From: Marinobacter salarius
GTDB lineage: Bacteria > Pseudomonadota > Gammaproteobacteria > Pseudomonadales > Oleiphilaceae
Reading direction: 5' to 3'
DNA length: 64,000 nucleotides
Assembly (NCBI RefSeq): GCF_032922745.1
Contig: NZ_CP136693.1
Coordinates: 248,001-312,000 of the forward strand
Below the pieces are notes generated by a model. That model worked only from the letters and a program-made list of their open reading frames with translations, had not been told where the DNA came from and did not search any database. Made by a program: the position numbers and the translations under genes. Of the stretch, positions 26,254 through 35,874 are shown piece by piece. Position 1 is the stretch's first letter; every line of letters begins with the position of its first letter.

Positions 26254-27939
26254 ATGCGGGCATCCTCAAGTAAACTGATCGTCAGGCTCTTCCCCTTCCT
26301 GACATGGGCCAGACCCACGAGACGGCAGAACCGGGCGGACGCCATTGCCGGCATCACGGTCGGGTTGGTACTGATCCCCCAGGCCCTGGCATACGCCCAA
26401 CTCGCGGGGATGCCGCCCGTTACCGGTCTCTACGCGGCACTGCTGCCGGGCATTGTTGGGGCATTGTTCGGTTCATCGTCACTGCTTGCGGTCGGGCCTG
26501 TGGCATTAACCAGCCTGCTGACCTTCGCGGCGCTGCAACCGTTGGCCGAAGCGGGGTCCCCGGAATGGGTGGTGATGGCCATATGGCTCGCCCTCTATTC
26601 CGGGCTCATGCAGTTTCTTATGGGCGCGTTCCGCATGGGCATTCTTGCCAACCTGATCTCGAACGCTGTCGTTCAGGGATTCGTGAATGCGGCTGCCGTC
26701 ATCATTATCGTTTCACAGATCCCTGCCCTACTGGGCTTCGATACAGGCGCCGGCGAAAACTGGCTATCCACTCTCTGGCAGGAATGGCAACACGCCCCCT
26801 GGCGGCTGGTCGCAACCGCCGGGTTCGGCCTCGGTGGCGTGGCAGCGCTGCTGCTACTCGGAAAATTGACCGCGCGCCTGCCTGCGGTGATGGTCGTTAC
26901 ACTGATTGGCATCGCCGGCAGTTATCTGCTGGGATTTGGAGAGCTTGGCGGCTCGGTCATCGGTCCGGTCGGAAGCGGACTTCCCCAGCCTTCATTGCCT
27001 CTGACACTCTCCGTTGACCAGCACCTGGCGCTTCTGCTGCCCGCTGCGATCATTGCACTGATCAGCTTTACCGAAGCGATGTCCAGTTGCCGCACCATGT
27101 CGCGAATAACAGGAGAACCGTGGGACCGGAATCAGGAGTTAATCGGTCAGGGTCTGGCCAAAATGGCCAGCGGCTTCAGCGGTGCCTTTCCTGTCAGCGG
27201 TTCGTTCTCCCGCACGGCGCTGAACGCCTACAGTGGCGCGAAAACCGCGAGGGCGTCCCTGATCGCCTCACTGCTCGTGCTGATCTCTCTTTTCGGGTTT
27301 ACCGAGCTCCTGTATCACCTGCCGACCGCGATCCTCGCCGCCATCATCATTGTGCCCGTCACCCGGCTGATTGATGTCCGCTCGCTTACCCGATTGAGCC
27401 GTGAAAACCCCAAGGATGGCATGGTAGCTCTCGTCACCCTGGTGGTGACACTGGTCACCGTGCCAAACCTGTACTGGGGAATTCTGGCGGGCATAGCGGC
27501 GTCTTTGCTCGCCTTCCTTCATCATCATGCCGTGCCGCGAATCATTGAACTGGGGGTTCATGAGTCAGGTGGGTTTCGTGACCGACATCTTTACCAGCTG
27601 CCGCCCATTGCCGAGGGGGTTCTCGGGGTACGTATGGACGCCTCACTCACTTACCTGACGGCACCGGTTCTGGAGCGCTCCATCCGCAAGCGCGTGGATG
27701 CCGCCCCGGATCTGAGAACCGTGCTGATTTCTGCATCCTCCCTGAATCAGGTCGACTCTACTGGCCTGGATACCCTGCAGGACATCTGGTCATTTCTGGA
27801 TGCAAGAGGCATTGCCCTCTACCTGTCCGGCCCAAAACTTCCGTTGAGGGAGGCCCTCTCAAGGACAGGGCTGGCCCAACTGATCAAAGAGGAGAATATT
27901 TTCGCGACCGACGCGAAAGCGATTGAGGCATTGACGTAA
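26254..27939 (+). CDS. SulP family anion transporter with STAS domain
   Basis: A membrane transporter of 561 residues: a SulP core with about 12 hydrophobic segments (ITVGLVLIPQALAYAQLAG and LYAALLPGIVGALFGSS are hallmark segments; EAMSSCRTMSRITGEPWDRNQE is the conserved middle loop) and a C-terminal STAS domain from about residue 445 (VLISASSLNQVDSTGLDTLQ). The substrate could be sulfate, bicarbonate or another anion. The ATG at 26254 has GGA at 7-8 nt upstream; an ATG at 26197 would add 19 residues without a ribosome site. The gene stands alone. Confidence 0.9.
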   Translation: MRASSSKLIVRLFPFLTWARPTRRQNRADAIAGITVGLVLIPQALAYAQLAGMPPVTGLYAALLPGIVGALFGSSSLLAVGPVALTSLLTFAALQPLAEAGSPEWVVMAIWLALYSGLMQFLMGAFRMGILANLISNAVVQGFVNAAAVIIIVSQIPALLGFDTGAGENWLSTLWQEWQHAPWRLVATAGFGLGGVAALLLLGKLTARLPAVMVVTLIGIAGSYLLGFGELGGSVIGPVGSGLPQPSLPLTLSVDQHLALLLPAAIIALISFTEAMSSCRTMSRITGEPWDRNQELIGQGLAKMASGFSGAFPVSGSFSRTALNAYSGAKTARASLIASLLVLISLFGFTELLYHLPTAILAAIIIVPVTRLIDVRSLTRLSRENPKDGMVALVTLVVTLVTVPNLYWGILAGIAASLLAFLHHHAVPRIIELGVHESGGFRDRHLYQLPPIAEGVLGVRMDASLTYLTAPVLERSIRKRVDAAPDLRTVLISASSLNQVDSTGLDTLQDIWSFLDARGIALYLSGPKLPLREALSRTGLAQLIKEENIFATDAKAIEALT

Positions 27940-27966
27940 AAGCCGGGGCCATCTCAGACGCAGCGT

Positions 27967-30183
27967 TCAGTGCGACTTCTCGACGAAAAAGGTCCACAAC
28001 GGTGCCGGGCGCCCAAAGAAGTACCCCTGTAAATACACCCCCGGATGGTGGGTTTTCAGGAAATCAGCATGTTCTTGCGTTTCCACTCCCTCCGCCACAA
28101 CTCGAACATTCATGGATTCACCTATACGTTTCACCATATCGACGATATCGGCGGACGTGGAATCGTTTAGCGCCGAAAGCACAAACGACCGGTCAATCTT
28201 GATTTCCGATATGGGCAATCGGCGCAATTGGGAAAGCGAGGAATAACCTGTTCCGAAATCGTCCAGCGAGAACGTGCAGCCAAAGTTCCGTATCTTCTCC
28301 ATCTTTTCGACAACGGCGTCCACATCTTTCACCATCACGCTTTCCGTCAGCTCGAACGTAATCAGCGCGGGCGGGTAACCCGAGTCTGCAACCAACCCGA
28401 GGATCGCCTCAGCAAAATCCTCTTCCGCCATGTGCTTGGCGGAAATATTGATTGAGCAGCGGAGCTTTCGCGAATCTGCTCTCATCTGAGCCAACATTCC
28501 CAGGCACACGCGAACGATATGGCGCTCCAGGGCGACAATTTGCCGGGTTCGCTCGGCAAAAGGAATAAATTCGCCGGGCCCCAACAACCCTCTTTCCGGA
28601 TGATCCCAGCGAACCAGAAGTTCGATGCCCGCCAGTTTCCGGTCCGGGCTATGCTGAGATTGAGCATACATTGCAATTTCGTTCTCGGTAATCGCTCGGG
28701 CCAGTTCCGACTCCACCGCCATCTGCCGCCGGATATTCTCGCTCATGGAATCTTCAAACACCGCAACAGCCCGGTTCGAGTCCTTCGCATTTCGGTGCGC
28801 CGTTTCGGCATGGCGTAAAGCCAGGGATGGCATGTCGGAGCTTTCTGTTGGGTACAGCGCAATGCCACCGGTTGCCTCTATCGTCAACACCCCTTCCGAG
28901 CGATAAGGCACGGGTTCCCGTAGAGACTCCTGAATACGCTCGAACACCTGCAGGGCTATCCGATAGGCTTCATCCAACGTCCACTGCTTTGGTGCCAGCA
29001 CGATTCCAAACTCATCGCCCGACAGACGAGCGATGGAGTCGTCTTCATGGCAGGCATTCCTGAGCCTCTCGGCAAATGTCTGAATGACAATATCACCGCA
29101 GTCGAAACCAAAGGTCTCGTTTACATATCGGAAGTTGTTGATATCAACAACGATCACCGCAGTGGCCATGCCACCGTGATGACACAACTTCAGCACGGTA
29201 CTCAGCTGGTCCAGGAAAAGCGCCCGGTTGGGGAACCCGGTAACGGGGTCACGCCAGGTCAGCTCTTCCAGCCGCTGCTCGGTTTCTTTCAGGTTGGTGA
29301 TATCGTTGAAGACCGTCACGTAGTGGGTCACCTGGCCGTCCTCGGCCCTTATGGTGCTGATCGTTCTCAGCTCCGGATAAACCTCGCCATTCCTTCTGCG
29401 GTTGTAGATCTCCCCCGACCAGTGATTATGTACCCCCAGATAGTCCAGGATACTGGTGCTGTTATGGCGCTTATCCACGCGCACATCAAGAACGTCATGA
29501 TAACGACCTAACGCTTCGGCTTCAGAGTAACCGGTAATGCGGCTGTAGGAGGGGTTCACTGCGGTGATTTTGCCCTCGTGATCAAGCACCGCGATACCTT
29601 CCGAGGTCGACATGAAGGCCTGCTCATAGAGGTTCGTTGAGTCAGCGGCACGGCCCCGTTTCTGCTCCTGCATCAAGCGCCAGTTCAACTGGTCCGACTG
29701 ATGCAATCTTTCGTTTAACGTTTGATTGAGCTCGACCATATGATCGAGCATGCCTTTCAGGGAAATGTGCGTGCGCACTCTTGCCCGCACGGAGGGGATG
29801 CTGATTGGCTTACGAATAAAATCCACAGCCCCCACCTCAAATCCCTTTTCCTCACTGTCTGTGTCAATGAGCGCCGTGATGAAGATAACCGGAATGTGCT
29901 GAAGTTCCTGACGCATCTTCAGCCGTCGACACATTTCCAGACCATCCATGTCTGGCATCATGATATCCAGTAGCAATAAATGAGGACGTTCTCCCCTATC
30001 GAGAAGCCCCAACGCCTGTTTCGCACTGGTGGCCACGATAATGTCATGATCGTTTTTCAGTGCATCCGACAACACGCGTATATTGGTGGGTTCGTCATCC
30101 ACGACCATGATCTTGGGTTTCACCTGAAAGAGGCGCGTTCCAATCGAGTCGTCTCGGTCCAGCTTAGATAGCAGGTCTGACAC
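27967..30183 (-). CDS. Response regulator with PAS, GGDEF and EAL domains
   Basis: Third gene of the signalling operon, 738 residues from the GTG at 30183, which follows GGAAGGGG; an ATG at 30213 is possible. Receiver domain first (IMVVDDEPTNI, phospho-Asp in LLLLDIMMPDMDG, FIRKPIS), then a PAS domain (YEQAFMSTSEGIAVLDHEGKI), a GGDEF domain whose signature is SGDEF and is probably inactive as cyclase, and an EAL domain. The EAL motif reads ELLVRW, but the catalytic set ELTES, LDDFGTGYSSL, KIDRSF and AEGVETQE is kept, so phosphodiesterase activity is likely. The start overlaps the previous gene, so co-translation is expected. Confidence 0.9.
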   Translation of the reverse strand: MSDLLSKLDRDDSIGTRLFQVKPKIMVVDDEPTNIRVLSDALKNDHDIIVATSAKQALGLLDRGERPHLLLLDIMMPDMDGLEMCRRLKMRQELQHIPVIFITALIDTDSEEKGFEVGAVDFIRKPISIPSVRARVRTHISLKGMLDHMVELNQTLNERLHQSDQLNWRLMQEQKRGRAADSTNLYEQAFMSTSEGIAVLDHEGKITAVNPSYSRITGYSEAEALGRYHDVLDVRVDKRHNSTSILDYLGVHNHWSGEIYNRRRNGEVYPELRTISTIRAEDGQVTHYVTVFNDITNLKETEQRLEELTWRDPVTGFPNRALFLDQLSTVLKLCHHGGMATAVIVVDINNFRYVNETFGFDCGDIVIQTFAERLRNACHEDDSIARLSGDEFGIVLAPKQWTLDEAYRIALQVFERIQESLREPVPYRSEGVLTIEATGGIALYPTESSDMPSLALRHAETAHRNAKDSNRAVAVFEDSMSENIRRQMAVESELARAITENEIAMYAQSQHSPDRKLAGIELLVRWDHPERGLLGPGEFIPFAERTRQIVALERHIVRVCLGMLAQMRADSRKLRCSINISAKHMAEEDFAEAILGLVADSGYPPALITFELTESVMVKDVDAVVEKMEKIRNFGCTFSLDDFGTGYSSLSQLRRLPISEIKIDRSFVLSALNDSTSADIVDMVKRIGESMNVRVVAEGVETQEHADFLKTHHPGVYLQGYFFGRPAPLWTFFVEKSH

Positions 30184-31075
30184 AGCTACGCCCCCCTTCC
30201 CTCTTTGCTTCATAAAGATACTGATCCGCTGTTTCCTTCAACTCTGAAGCATTCGTCCCTTTGTGAGGAACGACAGCGTAGCAACCGACTGACACTGAAA
30301 AGCCAGGGCAATCCTGCCCGCTTCGGCGACACTTTTCGTGTTCGTTTGCCAGAACCTCCTCCAGACGTTTGGCCGCCCGAACCGTACTGTTGAGCGTGGC
30401 ACCGGGCAGCATTGCTACAAACTCATCGCCGCCGAGTCTTGCCACCAGATCGCCCGCACGGCCGAACGCCTTTTCCATGGACGTCGCCAGCAGTTGCAGG
30501 CAAACATCACCCTGGGCGTGCCCATGTTGATCATTAATACTTTTGAAATGGTCCATATCCACCAGAGCAAGGCCGAGGGAAAGTTCCTGTCGAAGCGCCC
30601 TCCGCCACTCCAGGTCCAACTGCTGCTCAAACATCCGTCGGTTGCCGATCCCGGTCAGTGTATCCCGCAACGCCTGGGCGGCCAGCAAATTCGTCTTTCG
30701 CTTAAAATCAACAAAGGTTGAAACCTTGGCACTCAGAATGATCTTGTTGAAAGGTTTGAGGACATAATCAATAGCGCCTTCCCTGAACGCCTCTTCAATA
30801 TCGCTGCTCTGGTCGGAAGCGGACATACAGATCACCGGCAGTTCCTGGTAGAGCGGGTCCGACTTCAAGCGTTTAAGAAACTCAATACCGTTGCCATCGG
30901 GCAGGTAGAGGTCGAGAAGTACAAGGTCCATGTCCGGCGAAAGGCATCGCTCTGCCTCGGCCAGCGTCTTGGCAACAACGAGTTCGCAGGCCGCCCCCAG
31001 TATCCCCACAAGACTGGCGATACCAGTGGGATTGTCTTCCACAACAAGTACAACTGGCTGTTCTTCATTACTCAT
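30164..31075 (-). CDS. Response regulator with GGDEF domain (diguanylate cyclase)
   Basis: 303 residues: a receiver domain (VVEDNPTGI, phospho-Asp in LVLLDLYLPDGNG, DYVLKPF), followed by a GGDEF domain with the intact signature RLGGDEF near residue 215 and LVDMDHFKSINDQHGH. An RxxD inhibitory site is not obvious. It should make cyclic di-GMP when phosphorylated. Eight bases separate it from the hybrid kinase upstream. With the EAL protein downstream it gives a kinase-driven pair of opposing c-di-GMP enzymes. Confidence 0.92.
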   Translation of the reverse strand: MSNEEQPVVLVVEDNPTGIASLVGILGAACELVVAKTLAEAERCLSPDMDLVLLDLYLPDGNGIEFLKRLKSDPLYQELPVICMSASDQSSDIEEAFREGAIDYVLKPFNKIILSAKVSTFVDFKRKTNLLAAQALRDTLTGIGNRRMFEQQLDLEWRRALRQELSLGLALVDMDHFKSINDQHGHAQGDVCLQLLATSMEKAFGRAGDLVARLGGDEFVAMLPGATLNSTVRAAKRLEEVLANEHEKCRRSGQDCPGFSVSVGCYAVVPHKGTNASELKETADQYLYEAKREGGRSCVRPAI

Positions 31076-31083
31076 TGTCTGGC

Positions 31084-34000
31084 CTATCCCTCCAGTGGAA
31101 CATCGTCCAATAGCGCGAGTGCAAGCGGGAAGTCATAGACTTCCAACGCTTGCCTCAATTGGTTTGCCAGTTTCATCTCGCCACTGGCAATGAGGTGATT
31201 CAAGATCACCCTCAAATCTTCATCTTCAGCGATACGATTGCCACCCAGTTTCGTCTTTACACGAGAGAGCACGATTTGTAACTCTGCGTCGGTTTCAGCG
31301 ACATTGTCGCCAGAAGCGATCAAGCCGAAGTGCTGCTCCAAACGTCGGCTGTGCTCCAAGAGCAGGTTGAGCAACTGGGGTAATATGGACAACGAGGTAT
31401 GATCCTCCTGGGCGTTCTCAATCAGACCAGCCACCTGCGCAAGCTCTGTATCGGCAATACTGGCAGCAGCCCCCTTGATCTTGTGCGCCATGTGACGGGC
31501 ATCTTCCGCCAGCGTTGCCTTCCGGACATCAGCAACCATCTCAGCGGAACTGGCAATAAAGCTTCTGACACACCGAGTGAACAACGCTTGATCATCACTG
31601 AAAAGACGATCGTAAGCCTGACGTGAGATAAAGTCCGGCATGTCCGTTACCGCCACCTCCGTGTCGTCGGATACCTCACTCTCGTCGGACACCTCGGGCG
31701 TGTAAACCACTGACCGACGATCTTCAAAGTAGGTTTCCAGCAGTAACTGGATATCCTTGGGAACCACCGGTTTGGTGAGATAGTCCTGCATTCCAGCCGC
31801 CTTGGCCGTCATGCGGTCATGATCGGAAATAGAGGCCGAGAGCGCAACGATGATCGAGTCATTTGCATTGACGCAGCCATGGATACGCTCGGTCACCTCC
31901 TGTCCGGTTTCACCGTCCAGGTGAAGGTCCATCAGTATGAGGTCGAAGCCCATCTGCCCCAAGCACTCGACAGCCTGGTCCCCCGTCTGGACAGACTGCA
32001 CATCGACACCAAACGAACTCAGGTAACTCTCAACAATTTCGCAGTTCAAGGGCACATCGTCGACCACCAGCGCGGATAATCCGTCAAACTGGGGCTTGCC
32101 CCCTCCCCGCGAATCCGGAGTATTCCCATGTCTTTGGGAGAAGTGCTCGAAGAGCTTTGATGGTGTCAGGGGCTCAAAGGCCATGTGCCCGCCGGAACGC
32201 TCGAAGTCCGCCACCCAGTCCCGCCAATAGCCGGCGGAGGCAATGATCAGTATGGCCCAGAGCGGGTACCTGCCGGGATCGGTCAGGAGCTCGGTCACGA
32301 AACCGTCCAGCAGGCTCGGTTCCGTGCCTTCCATGTCAATCAGGAAGAACCTGTCTTCGACGTCTTCAACCTTCGCAATACTCTCAAGGATAGCGGGCCA
32401 TTGAGTCATATCATCGACGGTTTCAAGTGTCAGGCGCCAATGCTCCCGATAATCCTCGAGCAAGGCCAGATTGGCACGGAAACCGTAATGGAAGACGTGA
32501 ATCGGCCTTCCCGTCCTCGAGGAACTTACTGTGCCATCATCCTGGGAGACACCGACAGGCACCAAAAGCCGGAAAGTCGAGCCCTTGCCAATGTCGCTCT
32601 CCAGGGTCAGTTCCGCTTTCATCAATAGTGCCAGTCTTTGGCTAATGGCAAGGCCTAACCCGGTTCCACCGAAATTCCGGCTCGTGGATTCGTCCGCTTG
32701 CCGGAAGTTCTCAAAAATTCGCCCCTGGTCCTCGGGTTTGATACCCACACCGGTATCCACAACTTCAATTTGCAGATAGCCGCTTGCCTGACTCTCAGTC
32801 CGATAATCAATCCGGACATCGATACCGCCCTTGCGGGTGAATTTGACGGCATTACCGACAAGATTGGTGCATATCTGGGAGATGCGTAGCAGATCGCCCG
32901 ACACACGATTGGGTGTCGCGGGATCAATAGACACCCTGAGTTTCAGGCCTTTTTCTTCCGCAACAATGGCAAACAGGTCAACGCTACGGTGAACCAGCGC
33001 CTCAATATCAAACGGATGGATATCAAGCTCAATGTGATCCGCTTCGATCTTGGACAGATCAAGAATGTCATTCAGAAGTTGCAGGAGTGCCTCAGACGCC
33101 GAGAAGGCTTTCTTAACGAGCCGCCGTGGGTGATCCTCCAACCCGGCTTCCTGCAACAGCACAAGCACACCGATAATCGCGTTCATTGGGGTGCGGATTT
33201 CGTGGCTCATATTGGCAAGGAAGGCCGTTTTGACGGTCACCGCCGATTCCGCCTCCTGCTTCTGTTCCTCAAGTTCCGCGTTCAGAACTTCCAGCTCCTT
33301 TTCACGCTGCACGATATCGGTTACGTCAATCGTGGTCGCCATGAAACACCGCTCACCCTGCAAAGTCACCGGGTGATAACTGACCACAACATCGCGGATC
33401 TCACCCTTGCGGTTTTCAAGCGAAGCACTGGCCTGAACGCTCTTCCCTTCCAGCGCCTGCTGATAATGTTTGCTGCGCTCTTTGACGAGGTCGGGGCCAA
33501 GCATTTGCTCCAGATTCTGGCCAATGGCTGTTTCTTTACTGAACGGGAACCAGTGTTCTCCGTAGGCGTTCATAAAACGACACGTGAGTCGGGAGTCCCA
33601 GACAGACACGGTTAATGGAAGGTGGTCAGTCAGCGTGTTTATGAAATTCAGGCTTTCCTGCAGCTCAGCTGTTTTCTCAACAACCTTACTTTCGGCGCGG
33701 CGGCGAGCGTTGGCCATGAGCGCAAAGACCAGAAAAATCAGGGCATTAATAACGAGCCCACTGACCAGAATGATGATGGGCTGTTTGCCAGCGTTAAAGG
33801 TTTCGAAGCGCAGCGTGGTCTGGACATCGAAATGCCACTGACGACCATACATATCCATCACGTAAGACGTCTCGAACATGGGAGTAGGGTCGTAATTGTC
33901 GCCACGGGTTTCATCGAGTTCACTGTACAGGCGGGATTCACCGTCCGTAACCCGAAAGTGAACAAGCCGGTTGACGTTGGCGAGCGTGCCTTCCATCAGT

Positions 34001-34707
34001 TTCGACATGATGAAGGGTGCGTAAACCAGCCCGCTGAACAATGACTCACGTTGATCGGCCGGTGGCACCTCTGCGGATTGGTAGAATGGCCGAAAGAAAA
34101 GGAACCCTGGTGTTTTTTCTTCATCCTGTACCAATACGATAGGGCCCGTGATCTGGGTTTGGCCAGTTCGCATTGCTTTGAGCGCGGCCTGGTATCGATT
34201 CGATTCATGAGCCATGTCGAGCCCGACGGCCGCGTCATTAAACGCCTCCGGCTCAATGTAGACAATGGGCCAGAAGTCATCGCCACCATGGGAAGGATGC
34301 ACCCGGAAGTAGGAACGCTCCTGTTGTTTTTCCGCGATATAGTCGCCCAGATTTTCCGCGGAGACACGCTCAATAACGCCGATACCATTGATACCCGGCA
34401 AACGCTCCTGAAGCGCCAGCACTTCGCTGAAGCGCTTCCACATTTCCAGGTTCACGCCGCCCTCTGAGGCACGGATAGCACCGGCACCGAACATCAATGC
34501 AAATTCGTACTTCTGCATCCGGTCCCGCAGCAGTTCATTGAGCTGTTTCACCTGATGGTCAAACTGCTCCCCGGCCTTCTCCTCTGCAATTCGGGACGAA
34601 ACCTGCCAGGCGGTGAGGGTAAGCAGTAACGAGAGGGAAATCACCACCCAATGAAGTAAGGACAGTGACTGAAAGGACTTCCATGCGTTGAACATATCTC
34701 GGCCCAC
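31084..34707 (-). CDS. Hybrid histidine kinase with CHASE sensor, PAS, receiver and HPt
   Basis: 1207 residues in the inner membrane. TM1 is near 18-38 (LLHWVVISLSLLLTLTAWQV). A periplasmic CHASE domain runs to about 310 (GINGIGVIERVSAE, SYFRVHPSHGGDDFWPIVYI). TM2 is near 318-338, followed by a PAS domain, HisKA with phospho-His in LANMSHEIRTPMN (about 515), an ATPase domain (NLVGNAVKFTRKGG, VDTGVGIKPEDQGRIFENF, GTGLGLAISQRL), a degenerate receiver-like linker, a receiver (DLILMDLHLDGETG) and an HPt domain with His in MAHKIKGAAASI. The start is GTG at 34707; an ATG at 34695 is possible. The CHASE ligand is unknown; the location beside uraD does not by itself show purine sensing. Confidence 0.92.
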   Translation of the reverse strand: MGRDMFNAWKSFQSLSLLHWVVISLSLLLTLTAWQVSSRIAEEKAGEQFDHQVKQLNELLRDRMQKYEFALMFGAGAIRASEGGVNLEMWKRFSEVLALQERLPGINGIGVIERVSAENLGDYIAEKQQERSYFRVHPSHGGDDFWPIVYIEPEAFNDAAVGLDMAHESNRYQAALKAMRTGQTQITGPIVLVQDEEKTPGFLFFRPFYQSAEVPPADQRESLFSGLVYAPFIMSKLMEGTLANVNRLVHFRVTDGESRLYSELDETRGDNYDPTPMFETSYVMDMYGRQWHFDVQTTLRFETFNAGKQPIIILVSGLVINALIFLVFALMANARRRAESKVVEKTAELQESLNFINTLTDHLPLTVSVWDSRLTCRFMNAYGEHWFPFSKETAIGQNLEQMLGPDLVKERSKHYQQALEGKSVQASASLENRKGEIRDVVVSYHPVTLQGERCFMATTIDVTDIVQREKELEVLNAELEEQKQEAESAVTVKTAFLANMSHEIRTPMNAIIGVLVLLQEAGLEDHPRRLVKKAFSASEALLQLLNDILDLSKIEADHIELDIHPFDIEALVHRSVDLFAIVAEEKGLKLRVSIDPATPNRVSGDLLRISQICTNLVGNAVKFTRKGGIDVRIDYRTESQASGYLQIEVVDTGVGIKPEDQGRIFENFRQADESTSRNFGGTGLGLAISQRLALLMKAELTLESDIGKGSTFRLLVPVGVSQDDGTVSSSRTGRPIHVFHYGFRANLALLEDYREHWRLTLETVDDMTQWPAILESIAKVEDVEDRFFLIDMEGTEPSLLDGFVTELLTDPGRYPLWAILIIASAGYWRDWVADFERSGGHMAFEPLTPSKLFEHFSQRHGNTPDSRGGGKPQFDGLSALVVDDVPLNCEIVESYLSSFGVDVQSVQTGDQAVECLGQMGFDLILMDLHLDGETGQEVTERIHGCVNANDSIIVALSASISDHDRMTAKAAGMQDYLTKPVVPKDIQLLLETYFEDRRSVVYTPEVSDESEVSDDTEVAVTDMPDFISRQAYDRLFSDDQALFTRCVRSFIASSAEMVADVRKATLAEDARHMAHKIKGAAASIADTELAQVAGLIENAQEDHTSLSILPQLLNLLLEHSRRLEQHFGLIASGDNVAETDAELQIVLSRVKTKLGGNRIAEDEDLRVILNHLIASGEMKLANQLRQALEVYDFPLALALLDDVPLEG

Positions 34708-34834
34708 ATCCTGTTAGGAACAACACGATAAAGTGTAGTTCAGTTTCGGAGTGAGCACGAAAGGATCTACGTCTCAATAGACTAATAAATCTATACTTTG
34801 AACCAGATGCACAAAAGGTTCGGGGCTCCGCCCA

Positions 34835-35350
34835 CTACATGGCTTGCAGGCGGAATAAGGCAATTTTATTGATCTCGCTCAGGGCACGCTGAAATTCCTG
34901 TTCGGGAGAGTTGTGAATGCGCTCTTCGAACGACGCCAGTATCTGGTGTCGATTACTACCTCGCACCGCCATCACAAAAATAAACCCAAACTTGGCTTTG
35001 TACGCCTCATTCAGCCTTACAAAGCGCTCAAACTCTTCCGGGCTGCAATCCTGAATGCCGGCACCGGCCTGCTCGGACGTACTGGAGGCTGTAAGCTCTC
35101 CACGCATAGCGGCTTTGCCTGCGAGATCAGGGTGGGCGTTGATCAAGGCCAACTGGGTGTCGCGATCCGCACTGAGAAGGATGTTGGCCATCCGCTCATG
35201 CAGGCTTTCGACCTCATCACATGTCTCATCGATGCCCATCTCATAGGCTTTATCCGCTACCCACGGTGAATGCTCATAGATGTCCGCAAATGCGGCTACG
35301 AAGTCCTCGCGCCCAAGGCTGGACGGAGTCAGGGTTCGAAAACGGCTCAT
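34835..35350 (-). CDS. uraD: OHCU decarboxylase
   Basis: Converts 2-oxo-4-hydroxy-4-carboxy-5-ureidoimidazoline to S-(+)-allantoin, the last of the three steps from urate. 171 residues, the normal length for the stand-alone enzyme. Key segments are FADIYEHSPWVADKA (His27), NAHPDLAGKAAM (His73) and KFGFIFVMAVRGS. AGGAG precedes the ATG by 6-7 nt. It is separated from its pathway partners by the glyoxylate gene block and transcribed away from the gntR gene. A GTATAC palindrome lies about 65 bases before the start. Confidence 0.93.
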   Translation of the reverse strand: MSRFRTLTPSSLGREDFVAAFADIYEHSPWVADKAYEMGIDETCDEVESLHERMANILLSADRDTQLALINAHPDLAGKAAMRGELTASSTSEQAGAGIQDCSPEEFERFVRLNEAYKAKFGFIFVMAVRGSNRHQILASFEERIHNSPEQEFQRALSEINKIALFRLQAM

Positions 35351-35414
35351 TGTTTACTCCTGATACCTCAATGAATGCGATTGGCGCCCACGCTTCAGAG
35401 CGAAACACCATAAT

Positions 35415-35426
35415 ATCGTATACAAT
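35415..35426. promoter_or_regulatory. GntR-type operator in front of uraD
   Basis: ATCGTATACAAT is a 12-bp palindrome with one mismatch (core GTATAC). It lies 65-76 bases upstream of the uraD ATG and is related to the boxes before puuE, the guanine/hypoxanthine permease and the 8-oxoguanine deaminase. Confidence 0.55.
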
Positions 35427-35554
35427 TAACATAGACACCAATGTGAGGCAATTCTTTTTGCAGGCCGGCAATATCTCTGGCTTCAGCATGGCGGTCACTC
35501 ACCACCACCAAGTCACAAAAGATCCACAAAAGACGACATTTATTGATTTATGGG

Positions 35555-35578
35555 ATACAATATTTCTATATTGTGTAT
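35555..35578. promoter_or_regulatory. Paired ATTGTAT-like half-sites upstream of the terminator pair
   Basis: ATACAATAT and ATATTGTGTAT form an imperfect inverted repeat around TTTC. It sits just before a -10-like TATGAT on the + strand, as expected for a repressor site over the -35 region of a promoter reading toward gntR. Confidence 0.45.
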
Positions 35579-35679
35579 TCACTTATGATTGAATTATGTT
35601 ACTCTTTGATCAGGTCATCGTGGCCACGGCGGGGAGGTGTTGTGACATTCGATCTGCGAACCTTACCCGCCCTCCTGCA

Positions 35680-35708
35680 ACACACTCGACTTGCCTCAGT
35701 GTGTTTTT
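35680..35708 (+). terminator. First terminator hairpin of a tandem pair
   Basis: ACACACT and AGTGTGT form a 7-bp stem with an 11-nt loop, followed by five T. Confidence 0.6.
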
Positions 35709-35733
35709 ACCCGCCTCCCGGCGGGTTTTTTTT
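35709..35733 (+). terminator. Second, strong factor-independent terminator
   Basis: ACCCGCC and GGCGGGT form a 7-bp GC-rich stem with a 4-nt loop, followed by eight T. No known gene on the + strand ends before it. Confidence 0.85.
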
Positions 35734-35817
35734 GCCCCTTCCCCAACCCCAGCGATGGCCTGGAGCTCCAAAAGGTGGCACGGGAGCGGATCAGGCTCGG
35801 CTAAACGGGGTCATTTC

Positions 35818-35827
35818 TCGTATACTA
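35818..35827. promoter_or_regulatory. GTATAC element at the probable gntR promoter
   Basis: TCGTATACTA shares the GTATAC core with the purine-gene boxes and contains a -10-like TATACT. The position suggests autoregulation of the GntR protein. Confidence 0.4.
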
Positions 35828-35874
35828 TCCCACTACCGGATTTCGTACTTCCACCACCTCATTCGCGAGACATT

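Larger units (their letters stand above)
35590..35733 (+). ncRNA. Possible small RNA or untranslated leader ending in tandem terminators
   Basis: A candidate transcript starting after the -10-like TATGAT at 35584-35589 would run about 140 nt and stop at two adjacent hairpins with T runs. No ribosome site plus domain-bearing frame is present inside. It could be a small RNA, or an attenuated leader of gntR. There is no family match that I can name, so confidence is low. Confidence 0.35.
35351..35874. promoter_or_regulatory. Long control region between uraD and the GntR regulator
   Basis: 524 bases without a convincing protein gene. From left to right it contains a GTATAC palindrome for uraD, a paired half-site element with a -10-like TATGAT (35584-35589), a tandem terminator pair on the + strand, and a further GTATAC element that overlaps a -10-like TATACT about 50 bases before the gntR start. 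The open frames that cross the terminators have no recognisable domains. Confidence 0.6.
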
